The notes beneath the pieces are model-generated. The model had not been told where the DNA came from. It was given only the letters and a program-made list of their open reading frames with translations, and did not search any database. Of a stretch of DNA of 64,000 bases, positions 58,201-64,000 are shown piece after piece. Positions within the stretch are counted from its first letter, which is position 1. Each line of letters begins with the position of its first letter. Source of the stretch: Xenorhabdus anantnagensis (GTDB lineage: Bacteria; Pseudomonadota; Gammaproteobacteria; Enterobacterales; Enterobacteriaceae); contig NZ_JAQRFN010000001.1 of assembly GCF_028598555.1 (NCBI RefSeq), positions 124,001-188,000 on the forward strand, given 5' to 3'. Made by a program: the position numbers and the translations under genes.

Positions 58201-61075
58201 TGAAAACTACCCAGTTCCAACGACAAACGAAAACGGGAAAGGTATTGAAACGACACTGACATTCCGCCGTGCTATCGAAAAAGTGGATTATCCGGTATCG
58301 CTGCTGGCCTATGAGCAGGATAACCGTCTAATAATAAAACTGAGTTATGGTGAAGACTGGCTGACAGATAAACAGGTACAGCGCTTGCTTTGTCAGCTTG
58401 AACGTATTCTGTACGCCGTGTCCTGTGATCCACATCAACCGCACGCGTCAATCATGTTCCTTAGTGAGGAAGAGCGCCATACTCTGCTGCATACCTGGAA
58501 CCAGACCGATGCACCCTACCCGCAGGACAAAACCCTGCAACAACTGTTTGAAGCACAGGTGGAAAGAACACCGGATAATGTGGCGCTGGTGTTTGAAGGG
58601 GAAACGCTGACCTACTGCCAACTCAACGAACAAGCGAATCAGTTGGCTGGAGTTATCCGCGAACATTGTCAGCAACAGCGTAATGCCCCTATGCAAGCAG
58701 ATACACCAATAGCTCTTTACCTCAACCGCAGTCTGGACATGGTTATCAGTATCTTGGCGGTACTGAAAGCCGGCGGTGCTTATGTACCCATTTCACCGGA
58801 ATACCCGTCGGAAAGGGTCCATTTTATTCTGCAAGACATCCAGCCCCCCTGTGTTATCACTCAGCAACGACATTTGACGACACTGGCGGAATACAACCAA
58901 ACACTCGCTCAACAGCCGGCCCTGATAGCCACAGATGACCGGACAATAACCGTGGGCCAGCCCGTGGATAATCCGGCTCCGGCAAATAAACCCACTGATT
59001 TGGCGTATATCATCTATACCTCTGGAACCACTGGTCAGCCTAAAGGTGTCATGATCGAGCATAAAAATGTTACGCACATGGTTACTGCACAGGCAGGGAT
59101 TTTTGATGCCACCAAGATAAAAAAAGCATTAATGTTTGCTGCTTATGTCTTTGATGGTTCGGTTTTCGAATTATTTTCCAGTTTACTGAATGGCCTGACC
59201 ATTTATATTTGCAGCGAAACAGAACGTAATGCCCCTGCGGTTGAAAAACTGATTCAGCAAGAAGGAATTGAAATAGCTGCTTTACCTCCAGCCATGCTGA
59301 AGCTATTAATTGGTGCTGAATTACCCTCCCTGCAATTACTGGTGACGGCGGGTGAATCACCTTCTTTAGATTTTCTTGAATATTTCAGCCAGCACAGCGA
59401 TGTCTTGAATTCTTACGGCCCGACTGAAGTTACCGTTTGTGCGACCGAGAAACGGTATCAACGTGGGGATATTGCAACGAGCATTGGCAAGGCAATTATT
59501 AATGCCCGTCTCTATGTTATTGATGGTTATGGCAATCTGTCGCCTATCGGGACACCGGGAGAGCTATATATCGGCGGCGCCGGATTGGCGCGGGGCTATT
59601 TGAACCGGCCTGAACTGACCGCCGAACGTTTTGTGGCTAATCCCTTTGCGACGGCAGAAGACAAGGTCAAAGGCTATACCCGCCTGTACAAAACCGGCGA
59701 CCTAGTCCGCTGGCAAACGAACGGGGAGCTGGAATATCTAGGGCGCAACGACTTTCAGGTTAAAATCCGCGGCTACCGCATTGAGTTGGGGGAAATTGAA
59801 AGTGCCCTCACTTCCCATCCGCAGGTGAAACAGGCAACAGTGATTGACCGCGAGCACCAGGGGAATAAAGTATTGGTCGCCTATCTGGTGATGGATGGCG
59901 CACTGTCTGATAAAACCCTGATTGAGCATCTCTCCGCCCGTCTGCCGGAGTATATGTTGCCCGCCAGTTTTACCCGCATTGAATCCATACCTTTAACCCT
60001 GAACGGCAAACTGGATCGCCGCGCTTTGCCGGAGCCGGTATGGGGAAACCGGGACAGTTATATCGCTCCCCGCAATGCACTGGAAACCCGACTGTGTGCT
60101 ATTTGGCAGGAGGTGTTGGGACTGGAGCGAGTGGGCATTGAAGATAACTTCTTCCGCATTGGTGGTAATTCTCTGATGGCGATTAAACTGACCACAGCAA
60201 TACGTAATGAAATAGATGTTGATATTCCTTTAAATATTTTATTTAGCTATAAATGCATTTATTTGTTATCCCAATGGCTGGAAGCAGGTAGCGTTAAATC
60301 CAGCTTACTTAATTTCTTAACACCAGAATCAACCGCAACAAATAAACTGTTTATGATCCATGCAGCCAATTGCGGTAGTGAAGTATATGAGCCTTTGGCA
60401 AATGCCTTATCTGATATGTGTAACTGTATCGGTATCGATAATTACAATCTCTGTTCAGATAACCAAATAAACTCACTACAACAGATAGCCAGAATCTACA
60501 TGGAGTTAATTCTGACAGAAACTTCCATTGATAAACCCATTCGTATTTTAGGTTGGTCATTAGGAGGGCAAATAGCTATGGAGATTGCATTTCAATTAGA
60601 ACAACTCGGCGCAAAAGAGATTCAGTTGTTCTTATTAGATACCATAATCAATAATGATGAGATGACAGAACTTAGAAATAAACTCGATATACCAAGTGAA
60701 TATAGTAAGGTCATCAGGAAATTGCAGGAAATGGGAGCAAGTGACACTTATATCAATAAAGTATTGGAAGCAATACCGTTTGAATCTGGCATAGCAAACT
60801 GTAATTTTAGCGGGAAATTAAGACATACAAACATCACCTTATTTAAAGCGGGTCAAGAAAGCCCATATCATCAAGAAGGAATTGGATTAGCGATGGGTCA
60901 ATTGATAGCCAAAACACCGGATAACAATATTTCACAGTGGGCAATCAATCCATTAGTGATTACATTGATTGATGATTGTTATCACGAAAATATTATTGAT
61001 TCCGTTTCTACTCTCAGCACAGAAATAATTAATACCTTGTCAATTGAGGATAATATATCAATAAATAAAAGTTAA
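52289..61075 (+). CDS. Non-ribosomal peptide synthetase, modules 4-5 with thioesterase
   Basis: This 2928-residue NRPS continues the preceding line after a 3-base gap. Domains: an N-terminal docking domain of the TubC type (about 1-52, LFKELQKNHVSVWVRENNLK); a Ser/Tyr/Gly repeat linker (69-98); C4 (HHCIADG at His247/248); A4 (TSGTTG near 740, pocket DASTVAAVC, Tyr-like); T4 Ser1126 (GGDSI); E3 (HHLIIDVVSW, His1310); C5 (HHSITDG, His1754); A5 (TSGTTG near 2242, pocket D-G-F-A-V-A-S-V-C, unassigned); T5 Ser2628 (GGNSL); TE (Ser2757 in GWSLGG, His2899). C4 and C5 both follow an epimerase and belong to the same close family as C2. The TE would release a linear or cyclic pentapeptide. The TE end is much more AT-rich than the modules before it. 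Confidence 0.93.
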   Translation: MLMLFKELQKNHVSVWVRENNLKLAFTGETPPIQLIDRVKEKRENILDFLNERNIFSEADFESFIFSGSYTDSSYSDDSYSGDRYSGDRYSGSSYSGSNDPSTSSENKIEAILPATSLQQGFIYHHLAQPQDDAYRVQLLLDYHTHVDLAAYQQAWSLASLRFPILRTAFDWEGEILQVVTLGASIGPANFTTKDISQLPTEERDKAIEEIQQNDRALPFNLSQPGLIRFTFIKQDKQLVTVLITQHHCIADGWSGPILLQAVHEYYNQLIKGQIPQIVVEQAYLATQQYHLDHQAESEAYWTERKTQFHKTSCQGANDLSALLSHHVDLTQIKVIEKPAEQMFTIQGDAYEQLKNTCRTQGVTLNVALQFAWHKLLHSYTGDEQTIVGTTVSGRDVPVDGIESSVGLYINTLPLAVQWTQADSVAAVLQDIQKDIAALNSYSAISLANLQSDGERLFHSLFVFENYPDPVESENGEGIEHTLTFRRAVEKVDYPISLLAYEQNNSLIIKLSYGEDWLEDEQARRLLCQLERILHIVACYPHQSHSSIMFLSEEERHTLLHTWNQTDAPYPQDKTLQQLFEAQVEKTPDNVALVFEGETLSYRQLNEQANQLAGVIRERCQQHNNAPMQADTPIALYLDRGLDMVISILAVLKAGGAYVPISPEYPAERVQFILADTAAPCIVTQQRHFTTLAEYTQARAEQPARIQPTLIAADNQIITAGQPVGNPVLINTPTDLAYIIYTSGTTGQPKGVMIEHKNAAHLVAAQAELFDVAKRKKALMFAAYVFDASVSELFLSLLHGLTIYICSETERNAPAVEKLIQREGIELVTLPPAMLKLLMGAELPSLQLLVTAGESPSLDFLEYFSQHSDVLNAYGPTEVSVCATGKRYQYGDIATNIGKAINNVRLYVLDDHGNLSPIGVPGELYIGGAGLARGYLNRPELTAERFVANPFATVEDKAKGYTRLYKTGDLVRWLPDGKLEYLGRNDFQVKIRGYRIEPGEIESALSSHPQVKQAVVIDREHNGKQVLVAYLVADKKLSDKTLVEHLSTRLPEYMLPASFTRIEFVPLTLNGKLDRHALPEPVWGNRDSYIAPRNALETQLCAIWQEVLGLARVGIEDNFFRIGGDSIISIKLVSKLRQAGFSLQVKLIFEAPTIARLAQLLTQTSSTVKVIAEQGLLNGEFGLLPIQQDFFNWHLSSPCHWNQAFMIQLPGDIQFTQIEQALIMLTERHDMLRACFVATEQGYRQCYPADMPSWLPPLQHSDISQLDQAELYQQLTQWQSGFDYCTGPLWQAAHLTGYADSSARLFFAFHHLIIDVVSWQIIAEDMRRLLQGETLPAKTSSYRQWINTVHRYAQQHQHEIPYWQQVMAGDLVHSASGEISQHMLGISAELTDILLREANAGYHTEINDLLLSALTLALQAVFSQPVNHIMLEGHGRESIDSTLDVSETVGWFTALYPVRLAMQDDIAETIIHTKEMLRAVPNKGIGYGALRQAGYLTGDLPTIGFNYLGQLGGEAGQDWSLTNDDCGNVVADDNHSHLLLNINGLIQANRLQFSINSGLSQTQTQLFISAFERALDSVIMAGQKQAQSGGIKTPSDYGIEGLSINLLRRLQQKYPIEALYPATSLQQGFIYHHLAQPQDDAYRVQLLLDYHTHVDLSAYQQAWSLASLHFPILRMAFDWEEEILQIVTAGASLSSENFTIKDISQLPPEEKERAIEAIQQNDRTLPFDLSQPGLTRFTLIKQNEQLLTALITQHHSITDGWSNPILLQTVHEYYNELKQGRIPQVMVDKAYLATQQYHLDNKAASEAYWAERKARLNKTSCQGANDLSALLSHHVDLTQIKAVEKPAEQVLTVQGDAYEQLKNTCRTQGVTLNVALQFAWHKLLHSYSGDEQTIVGTTVSGRDVPVEGIESSVGLYINTLPLAVQWTQTDSVATVLQDIQKDIATLNSHSAVSLASLQSDGERLFHSLLVFENYPVPTTNENGKGIETTLTFRRAIEKVDYPVSLLAYEQDNRLIIKLSYGEDWLTDKQVQRLLCQLERILYAVSCDPHQPHASIMFLSEEERHTLLHTWNQTDAPYPQDKTLQQLFEAQVERTPDNVALVFEGETLTYCQLNEQANQLAGVIREHCQQQRNAPMQADTPIALYLNRSLDMVISILAVLKAGGAYVPISPEYPSERVHFILQDIQPPCVITQQRHLTTLAEYNQTLAQQPALIATDDRTITVGQPVDNPAPANKPTDLAYIIYTSGTTGQPKGVMIEHKNVTHMVTAQAGIFDATKIKKALMFAAYVFDGSVFELFSSLLNGLTIYICSETERNAPAVEKLIQQEGIEIAALPPAMLKLLIGAELPSLQLLVTAGESPSLDFLEYFSQHSDVLNSYGPTEVTVCATEKRYQRGDIATSIGKAIINARLYVIDGYGNLSPIGTPGELYIGGAGLARGYLNRPELTAERFVANPFATAEDKVKGYTRLYKTGDLVRWQTNGELEYLGRNDFQVKIRGYRIELGEIESALTSHPQVKQATVIDREHQGNKVLVAYLVMDGALSDKTLIEHLSARLPEYMLPASFTRIESIPLTLNGKLDRRALPEPVWGNRDSYIAPRNALETRLCAIWQEVLGLERVGIEDNFFRIGGNSLMAIKLTTAIRNEIDVDIPLNILFSYKCIYLLSQWLEAGSVKSSLLNFLTPESTATNKLFMIHAANCGSEVYEPLANALSDMCNCIGIDNYNLCSDNQINSLQQIARIYMELILTETSIDKPIRILGWSLGGQIAMEIAFQLEQLGAKEIQLFLLDTIINNDEMTELRNKLDIPSEYSKVIRKLQEMGASDTYINKVLEAIPFESGIANCNFSGKLRHTNITLFKAGQESPYHQEGIGLAMGQLIAKTPDNNISQWAINPLVITLIDDCYHENIIDSVSTLSTEIINTLSIEDNISINKS
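52493..52582 (+). repeat. In-frame 15-bp tandem repeat, six units (NRPS linker)
   Basis: Six 15-bp units of the type AGTTATTCTGGTGAT/CGTTATTCTGGTGAT encode a repeated SYSGD/RYSGD pentapeptide. It joins the docking domain to the first condensation domain and should be a flexible tether. The copy number is likely to vary between strains. Confidence 0.97.
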
Positions 61076-61087
61076 CTTGATTAAGAA

Positions 61088-61112
61088 ACGAGGCCAGCAA
61101 TGTTGGCCTCGT
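61088..61112 (+). terminator. Hairpin after the NRPS operon
   Basis: ACGAGGCCA (61088-61096) pairs perfectly with TGGCCTCGT (61104-61112) around a 7-nt loop, 12 nt after the NRPS stop. There is no T-run downstream, so it is a strong GC-rich hairpin but not a textbook terminator. Confidence 0.6.
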
Positions 61113-61113
61113 A

Positions 61114-61141
61114 TTGCTCAAAAAAGAAAAATCCGTATAAT
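61114..61141 (+). promoter_or_regulatory. Candidate ttcA promoter
   Basis: TATAAT (61136-61141) has TTGCTC 16 nt upstream (61114-61119), the right spacing for a sigma-70 promoter though the -35 is poor. It lies right after the NRPS hairpin and about 70 bp before ttcA. A small inverted repeat GTCGAT-aca-ATCGAC (61180-61194) sits in the leader. Confidence 0.4.
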
Positions 61142-61210
61142 CCATTCCCCCTGCAAAGAATCCATATAGGAAATCTATCGTCGATACAATCGACAATGTG
61201 AGAAGTCGCA

Positions 61211-62104
61211 ATGAATCAAAAAGATACGAGAAAAGAAACACTTGAATTCAACAAACTCCAAAAACGCCTGAGGAGGAACGTTGGTAATGCCATTATTGAT
61301 TACAATATGATTGAAAATAATGATGTTGTAATGGCATGTATCAGTGGTGGCAAAGATTCATTTGCGATGTTAGATATCCTGTTGAATCTGCAAAAGGCGG
61401 CACCAATAAACTTCAGTGTAATTGCAGTGAATCTTGATCAAAAGCAACCCGGTTTTCCTGAGCACATTTTACCCGAATATTTTGAGAGCCTGGATATTCC
61501 ATACTACATTGTAGATAAAGATACCTATTCGGTTGTTAAAGAAAAAGTTCCTGAAGGCAAAACTACCTGTGGATTGTGTTCAAGATTACGACGCGGCACA
61601 CTTTATTCTTTTGCAGAAAAAATCGGGGCAACAAAAATTGCACTCGGACATCATCTTGATGACATCGTTGAAACTCTGTTCCTGAATATGTTCCATGGTG
61701 CACGCATGAAAGCCATGCCGCCAAAATTACGCTCAGACGATGGTCGCAATGTTGTCATAAGGCCACTGGCCTATTGCCGAGAGACAGACCTTATCCAGTA
61801 TGCGGAACACAAACAATTCCCAATCATTCCTTGCAATTTATGTGGCTCGCAGGAAAACCTGCAACGGCAGGCAATCAAAGCGATGTTGGTAGATTGGGAT
61901 AAGAAAACACCGGGTCGCGTTGAGAGCATTTTCAAATCCATTCAAAATGTTAGCCCAAGTCAATTAGCAGATAAAACGCTTTTTGACTTTGTCAACTTGC
62001 CATTGTCTCGTGATGGAGAAAGAGAACAGTATGCTTTTAACGAAGCAGTCGTATCATCAACTAACATTGATGAAGCTATGTTTATCGATATCACGAACGT
62101 TTAA
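61211..62104 (+). CDS. ttcA: tRNA 2-thiocytidine(32) synthetase TtcA
   Basis: TtcA installs 2-thiocytidine at position 32 of certain tRNAs; it is a cytoplasmic ATP-dependent Fe-S enzyme. The PP-loop ATPase motif SGGKDS is present at about residue 47-52, and the cluster-binding cysteines are in [10 protein letters not shown] and the later CNLCGSQ. The length of 297 residues is slightly shorter than E. coli (311), but the fold-defining parts are complete. A GAGAAG stretch lies before the ATG. It begins the right-hand core block. Confidence 0.96.
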   Translation: MNQKDTRKETLEFNKLQKRLRRNVGNAIIDYNMIENNDVVMACISGGKDSFAMLDILLNLQKAAPINFSVIAVNLDQKQPGFPEHILPEYFESLDIPYYIVDKDTYSVVKEKVPEGKTTCGLCSRLRRGTLYSFAEKIGATKIALGHHLDDIVETLFLNMFHGARMKAMPPKLRSDDGRNVVIRPLAYCRETDLIQYAEHKQFPIIPCNLCGSQENLQRQAIKAMLVDWDKKTPGRVESIFKSIQNVSPSQLADKTLFDFVNLPLSRDGEREQYAFNEAVVSSTNIDEAMFIDITNV

Positions 62105-62496
62105 ATTATATTAAGTCAAACTGAAAGCAGTCTTATTACAGGCTGCTTGACATTTGTTTCTGTTCACAATTATCTGTTCACTATTAATTTCTTCTCACCA
62201 TAAACTGAGGGAAACGCACTCAGTAACAACAGAAAAAATAGCCGATACTAAAAAAGCATCGGCATAATTAATGAGCAATTATTTTGTTAAAACTCAATGT
62301 GAGAAAAACTACAATTATGGAGTACAACGTTCATCGCTCAACGTTGTATTCACCTGCAAGGCCTATAGTGCCTCAATTATGGCTAACGATTATTGATATA
62401 TCTCAAATCCGATAGCACTATTGGCTTCCTCTGTGAGCAGATGGCGATTATTTGCTCAATTGATTTTTCTTTCTATAATTATTTACTTCTACAGCC
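62105..62496. other. Intergenic region between ttcA and zntB (converging genes)
   Basis: No gene is supported here. It contains a weak ttcA hairpin (AAGCAG 62125-62130 with CTGCTT 62143-62148), the zntB-side terminator listed separately, and a perfect 9-bp inverted repeat TACAACGTT/AACGTTGTA (62323-62331 and 62340-62348, 8-nt loop) of unknown role. Confidence 0.55.
62230..62263 (-). terminator. Rho-independent terminator, minus strand (probably zntB)
   Basis: On the minus strand GCCGAT, an 11-nt loop and ATCGGC are followed by TATTTTTTCTG. The layout is that of an intrinsic terminator for leftward transcription. It is about 230 nt past the zntB stop, so zntB would have a long 3' UTR. Confidence 0.55.
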
Positions 62497-63480
62497 CTAC
62501 AGCCATTTACTTCGCCTTAACCACCAAGCGAAAACCACCATCAATAGTGACAACAAAAAACTGAATAAACCGAATCCAAACTGATAGTTATTACCCGGTA
62601 TCCCTCCCAGATTGACGCCGAATAATCCCGTCAAAAAAGTTGTTGGTAAGAATATCATCGTCAACAGAGACATCATGTAAATACGACGATTCATGGCATC
62701 CGCCATCATGGAAGTAATTTCATCTGCAAGGACTGCGGTTCGGGCAATGCAACCATCAAGATCATCCATTCCCCTCCCCAGTCGATCAGCAATTTCCTGC
62801 ATTAGATGACGCTCTTCATCGCTCATCCAGGGCAGTCGTTCACTGGTCAGACGAATAAAAACATCCCGCTGTGGAGCCATGTACCGGCGCAGAACAATTA
62901 GCTGTTTACGCAGCAACACCAATTCTCCGCGACCAGGTACTTTCTGCTCCAAAATATCATCTTCAAGCTCAATCAGGTTGTCATGTAGTTCTTCAATGAA
63001 GTCATTGACTTCATCAGTAATGGCTCCGGCTATTTCAATCAACCAATTGCCGGCACTTTTCGCACCAACACCGTTATGTAAATCTTCCAGAACTTGATCG
63101 ATGGAATGAATTTTCCGATGTCGGCTTGAGATAATAATTTTGTCATTAATATAGATGCGGAACGAAACTAGGTGATCAGGGCGCGCATTATCATTGCGGT
63201 TCACCGATCTCAAGGTAATCAAAGTTCCTTCGCCTGTACGCAGCATTTTCGGGCGAATACTTTCACTCACTAACTCTTCCTTTACCGGAGACGATAGCAA
63301 GGTTGTATTCATGAGCCATTGATGACTATCCGGATTTTTATAATCAAGATGTTGCCATACTGGCTGTTCTGCGGTTACGCGTGAATCTTCCCCAAATGCC
63401 GTAATTCCCCCCTTGCCATTTAATTGACAGGCATAAATGGCATTTGAACCTTTAAATACCGAGCCATAGATCGTTTCCAC
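62497..63480 (-). CDS. zntB: Zinc transporter ZntB (CorA family)
   Basis: This is a 327-residue member of the CorA/MIT family that forms a pentameric inner-membrane channel-like transporter for Zn2+. The long N-terminal cytoplasmic domain is followed by two C-terminal helices. The signature between them reads GLFGVNLGGIPG, with the GVN form that distinguishes ZntB from the GMN of CorA. The length equals that of E. coli ZntB (327). Neighbourhood with ttcA and mppA is conserved in enterobacteria. Confidence 0.96.
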   Translation of the reverse strand: METIYGSVFKGSNAIYACQLNGKGGITAFGEDSRVTAEQPVWQHLDYKNPDSHQWLMNTTLLSSPVKEELVSESIRPKMLRTGEGTLITLRSVNRNDNARPDHLVSFRIYINDKIIISSRHRKIHSIDQVLEDLHNGVGAKSAGNWLIEIAGAITDEVNDFIEELHDNLIELEDDILEQKVPGRGELVLLRKQLIVLRRYMAPQRDVFIRLTSERLPWMSDEERHLMQEIADRLGRGMDDLDGCIARTAVLADEITSMMADAMNRRIYMMSLLTMIFLPTTFLTGLFGVNLGGIPGNNYQFGFGLFSFLLSLLMVVFAWWLRRSKWL

Positions 63481-63538
63481 ATCTGCTCCTTGTTCGTATT
63501 TAATTTTCGTACTTAATTTTTGTACCTAGCGTGCGTGC

Positions 63539-64000
63539 TTAATTGTCTTTCTTGATGATATACATGGTATGACTATAAGCGACATCTTCAGGATTGGTGA
63601 TCGGGTATCCTTTTAACCACGGTTTGATTAATCGGCCATTGGTATACTGATAAATCGGGGCGATTGGTGCTTGTTCAGCAATCATTTTTTCTGCCCGATT
63701 GTAGTCACGATTTCTGGCTACATCGTCAGTTTTATAGCTGGCAGCTTCGAGCAGCGCATCATAGTCAGCATTATGGAACTTCGCGATATTGCCACTGTGA
63801 GTGGATGTCAGAAGAGACAAAAAACTGGATGCCTCATTATAATCGCCGGTCCAAGAGGCTCTCACCACATCGAAGTTACCCGTATTACGGTTATCCACGT
63901 AAGTTTTCCATTCTTGATTAACCAGTTTCACTTCCACGCCCAGTTTTTTCTTCCATTCAGAACTAATTGCAATCGCTATTCGCTGGTTGTTTTCTAAGTT
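63539..64000 (-). CDS. mppA: Periplasmic murein peptide-binding protein MppA (C-terminal part, runs off the window)
   Basis: About 153 C-terminal residues of an OppA-family substrate-binding protein are visible, from NLENNQRIAIAISSEWKKKL at the window edge to ...YSHTMYIIKKDN. The blocks VNQEWKTYVDNRNTGNFDV and PIAPIYQYTNGRLIKPWLKGYPITNPEDVAYS match the family. MppA binds the murein tripeptide for import through the Opp membrane proteins. The ending and the proximity to zntB and ttcA favour MppA over OppA, but the two are close relatives. The 5' end is outside the window. Confidence 0.85.
   Translation of the reverse strand, partial: NLENNQRIAIAISSEWKKKLGVEVKLVNQEWKTYVDNRNTGNFDVVRASWTGDYNEASSFLSLLTSTHSGNIAKFHNADYDALLEAASYKTDDVARNRDYNRAEKMIAEQAPIAPIYQYTNGRLIKPWLKGYPITNPEDVAYSHTMYIIKKDN

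Overview
The window looks like a chromosomal segment of an entomopathogenic Morganellaceae bacterium (Xenorhabdus/Photorhabdus type). The evidence is enterobacterial housekeeping genes (dadX-dadA, fadR, nhaB, dsbB on the left; ttcA, zntB, mppA on the right), 127-bp ERIC-type repeats, moderate GC content, and about 55 kb of megasynthase-rich accessory DNA between the two core blocks. The species cannot be fixed from the sequence alone.

Left core block (1-5.7 kb): the 5' end of dadX (too short for most ORF callers), dadA, fadR divergent from nhaB, then dsbB. Two ERIC-like elements flank nhaB-dsbB.

Siderophore locus (5.8-37.2 kb): an AraC-type regulator (YbtA-like) is divergent from one tightly packed operon: TonB receptor (FyuA-like), MFS permease (YbtX-like), two fused ABC half-transporters (YbtP/YbtQ-like), Irp2/HMWP2 (ArCP-Cy-A[embedded MT-like/E]-PCP-Cy-PCP), Irp1/HMWP1 (KS-AT-KR-ACP-Cy-MT-PCP-Cy-A-PCP-TE), thiazolinyl imide reductase, type II thioesterase, and a fusion of aryl-AMP ligase with salicylate synthase. 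A near-perfect Fur box and a pair of direct repeats lie in the divergent promoter region. The line resembles yersiniabactin assembly but lacks the C-methyltransferase between AT and KR and carries an additional Cy-A-PCP module. The expected product is therefore a relative of yersiniabactin (piscibactin/photoxenobactin type), not yersiniabactin itself.

Spacer (37.2-39.9 kb): mostly non-coding, with hairpins, short repeats, a decayed fragment that may derive from a conjugative-element protein, and a small DUF333-type lipoprotein gene on the minus strand with a clear terminator.

NRPS locus (39.9-61.1 kb): two adjacent genes encode a five-module line: C(starter)-A1-T-E / C-A2-T / C-A3-T-E || docking-C-A4-T-E / C-A5-T-TE. 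A2, A3 and A4 share the same eye-read pocket (DASTVAAVC, Tyr-like), A1 is Gln-like and A5 is unassigned. The predicted product is an N-capped or N-acylated pentapeptide with D residues at positions 1, 3 and 4. A2 and A3 are nearly identical over about 1.3 kb.

Right core block (61.1-64 kb): ttcA, then zntB and the 3' end of an mppA/oppA-family gene on the minus strand.

A cross-cutting signal is in-frame tandem repeats of exactly 15 bp in all four megasynthase genes. No PPTase gene is visible, so all carrier proteins must be activated by an enzyme encoded elsewhere. No tRNA, rRNA, CRISPR array or intact insertion sequence was recognised.
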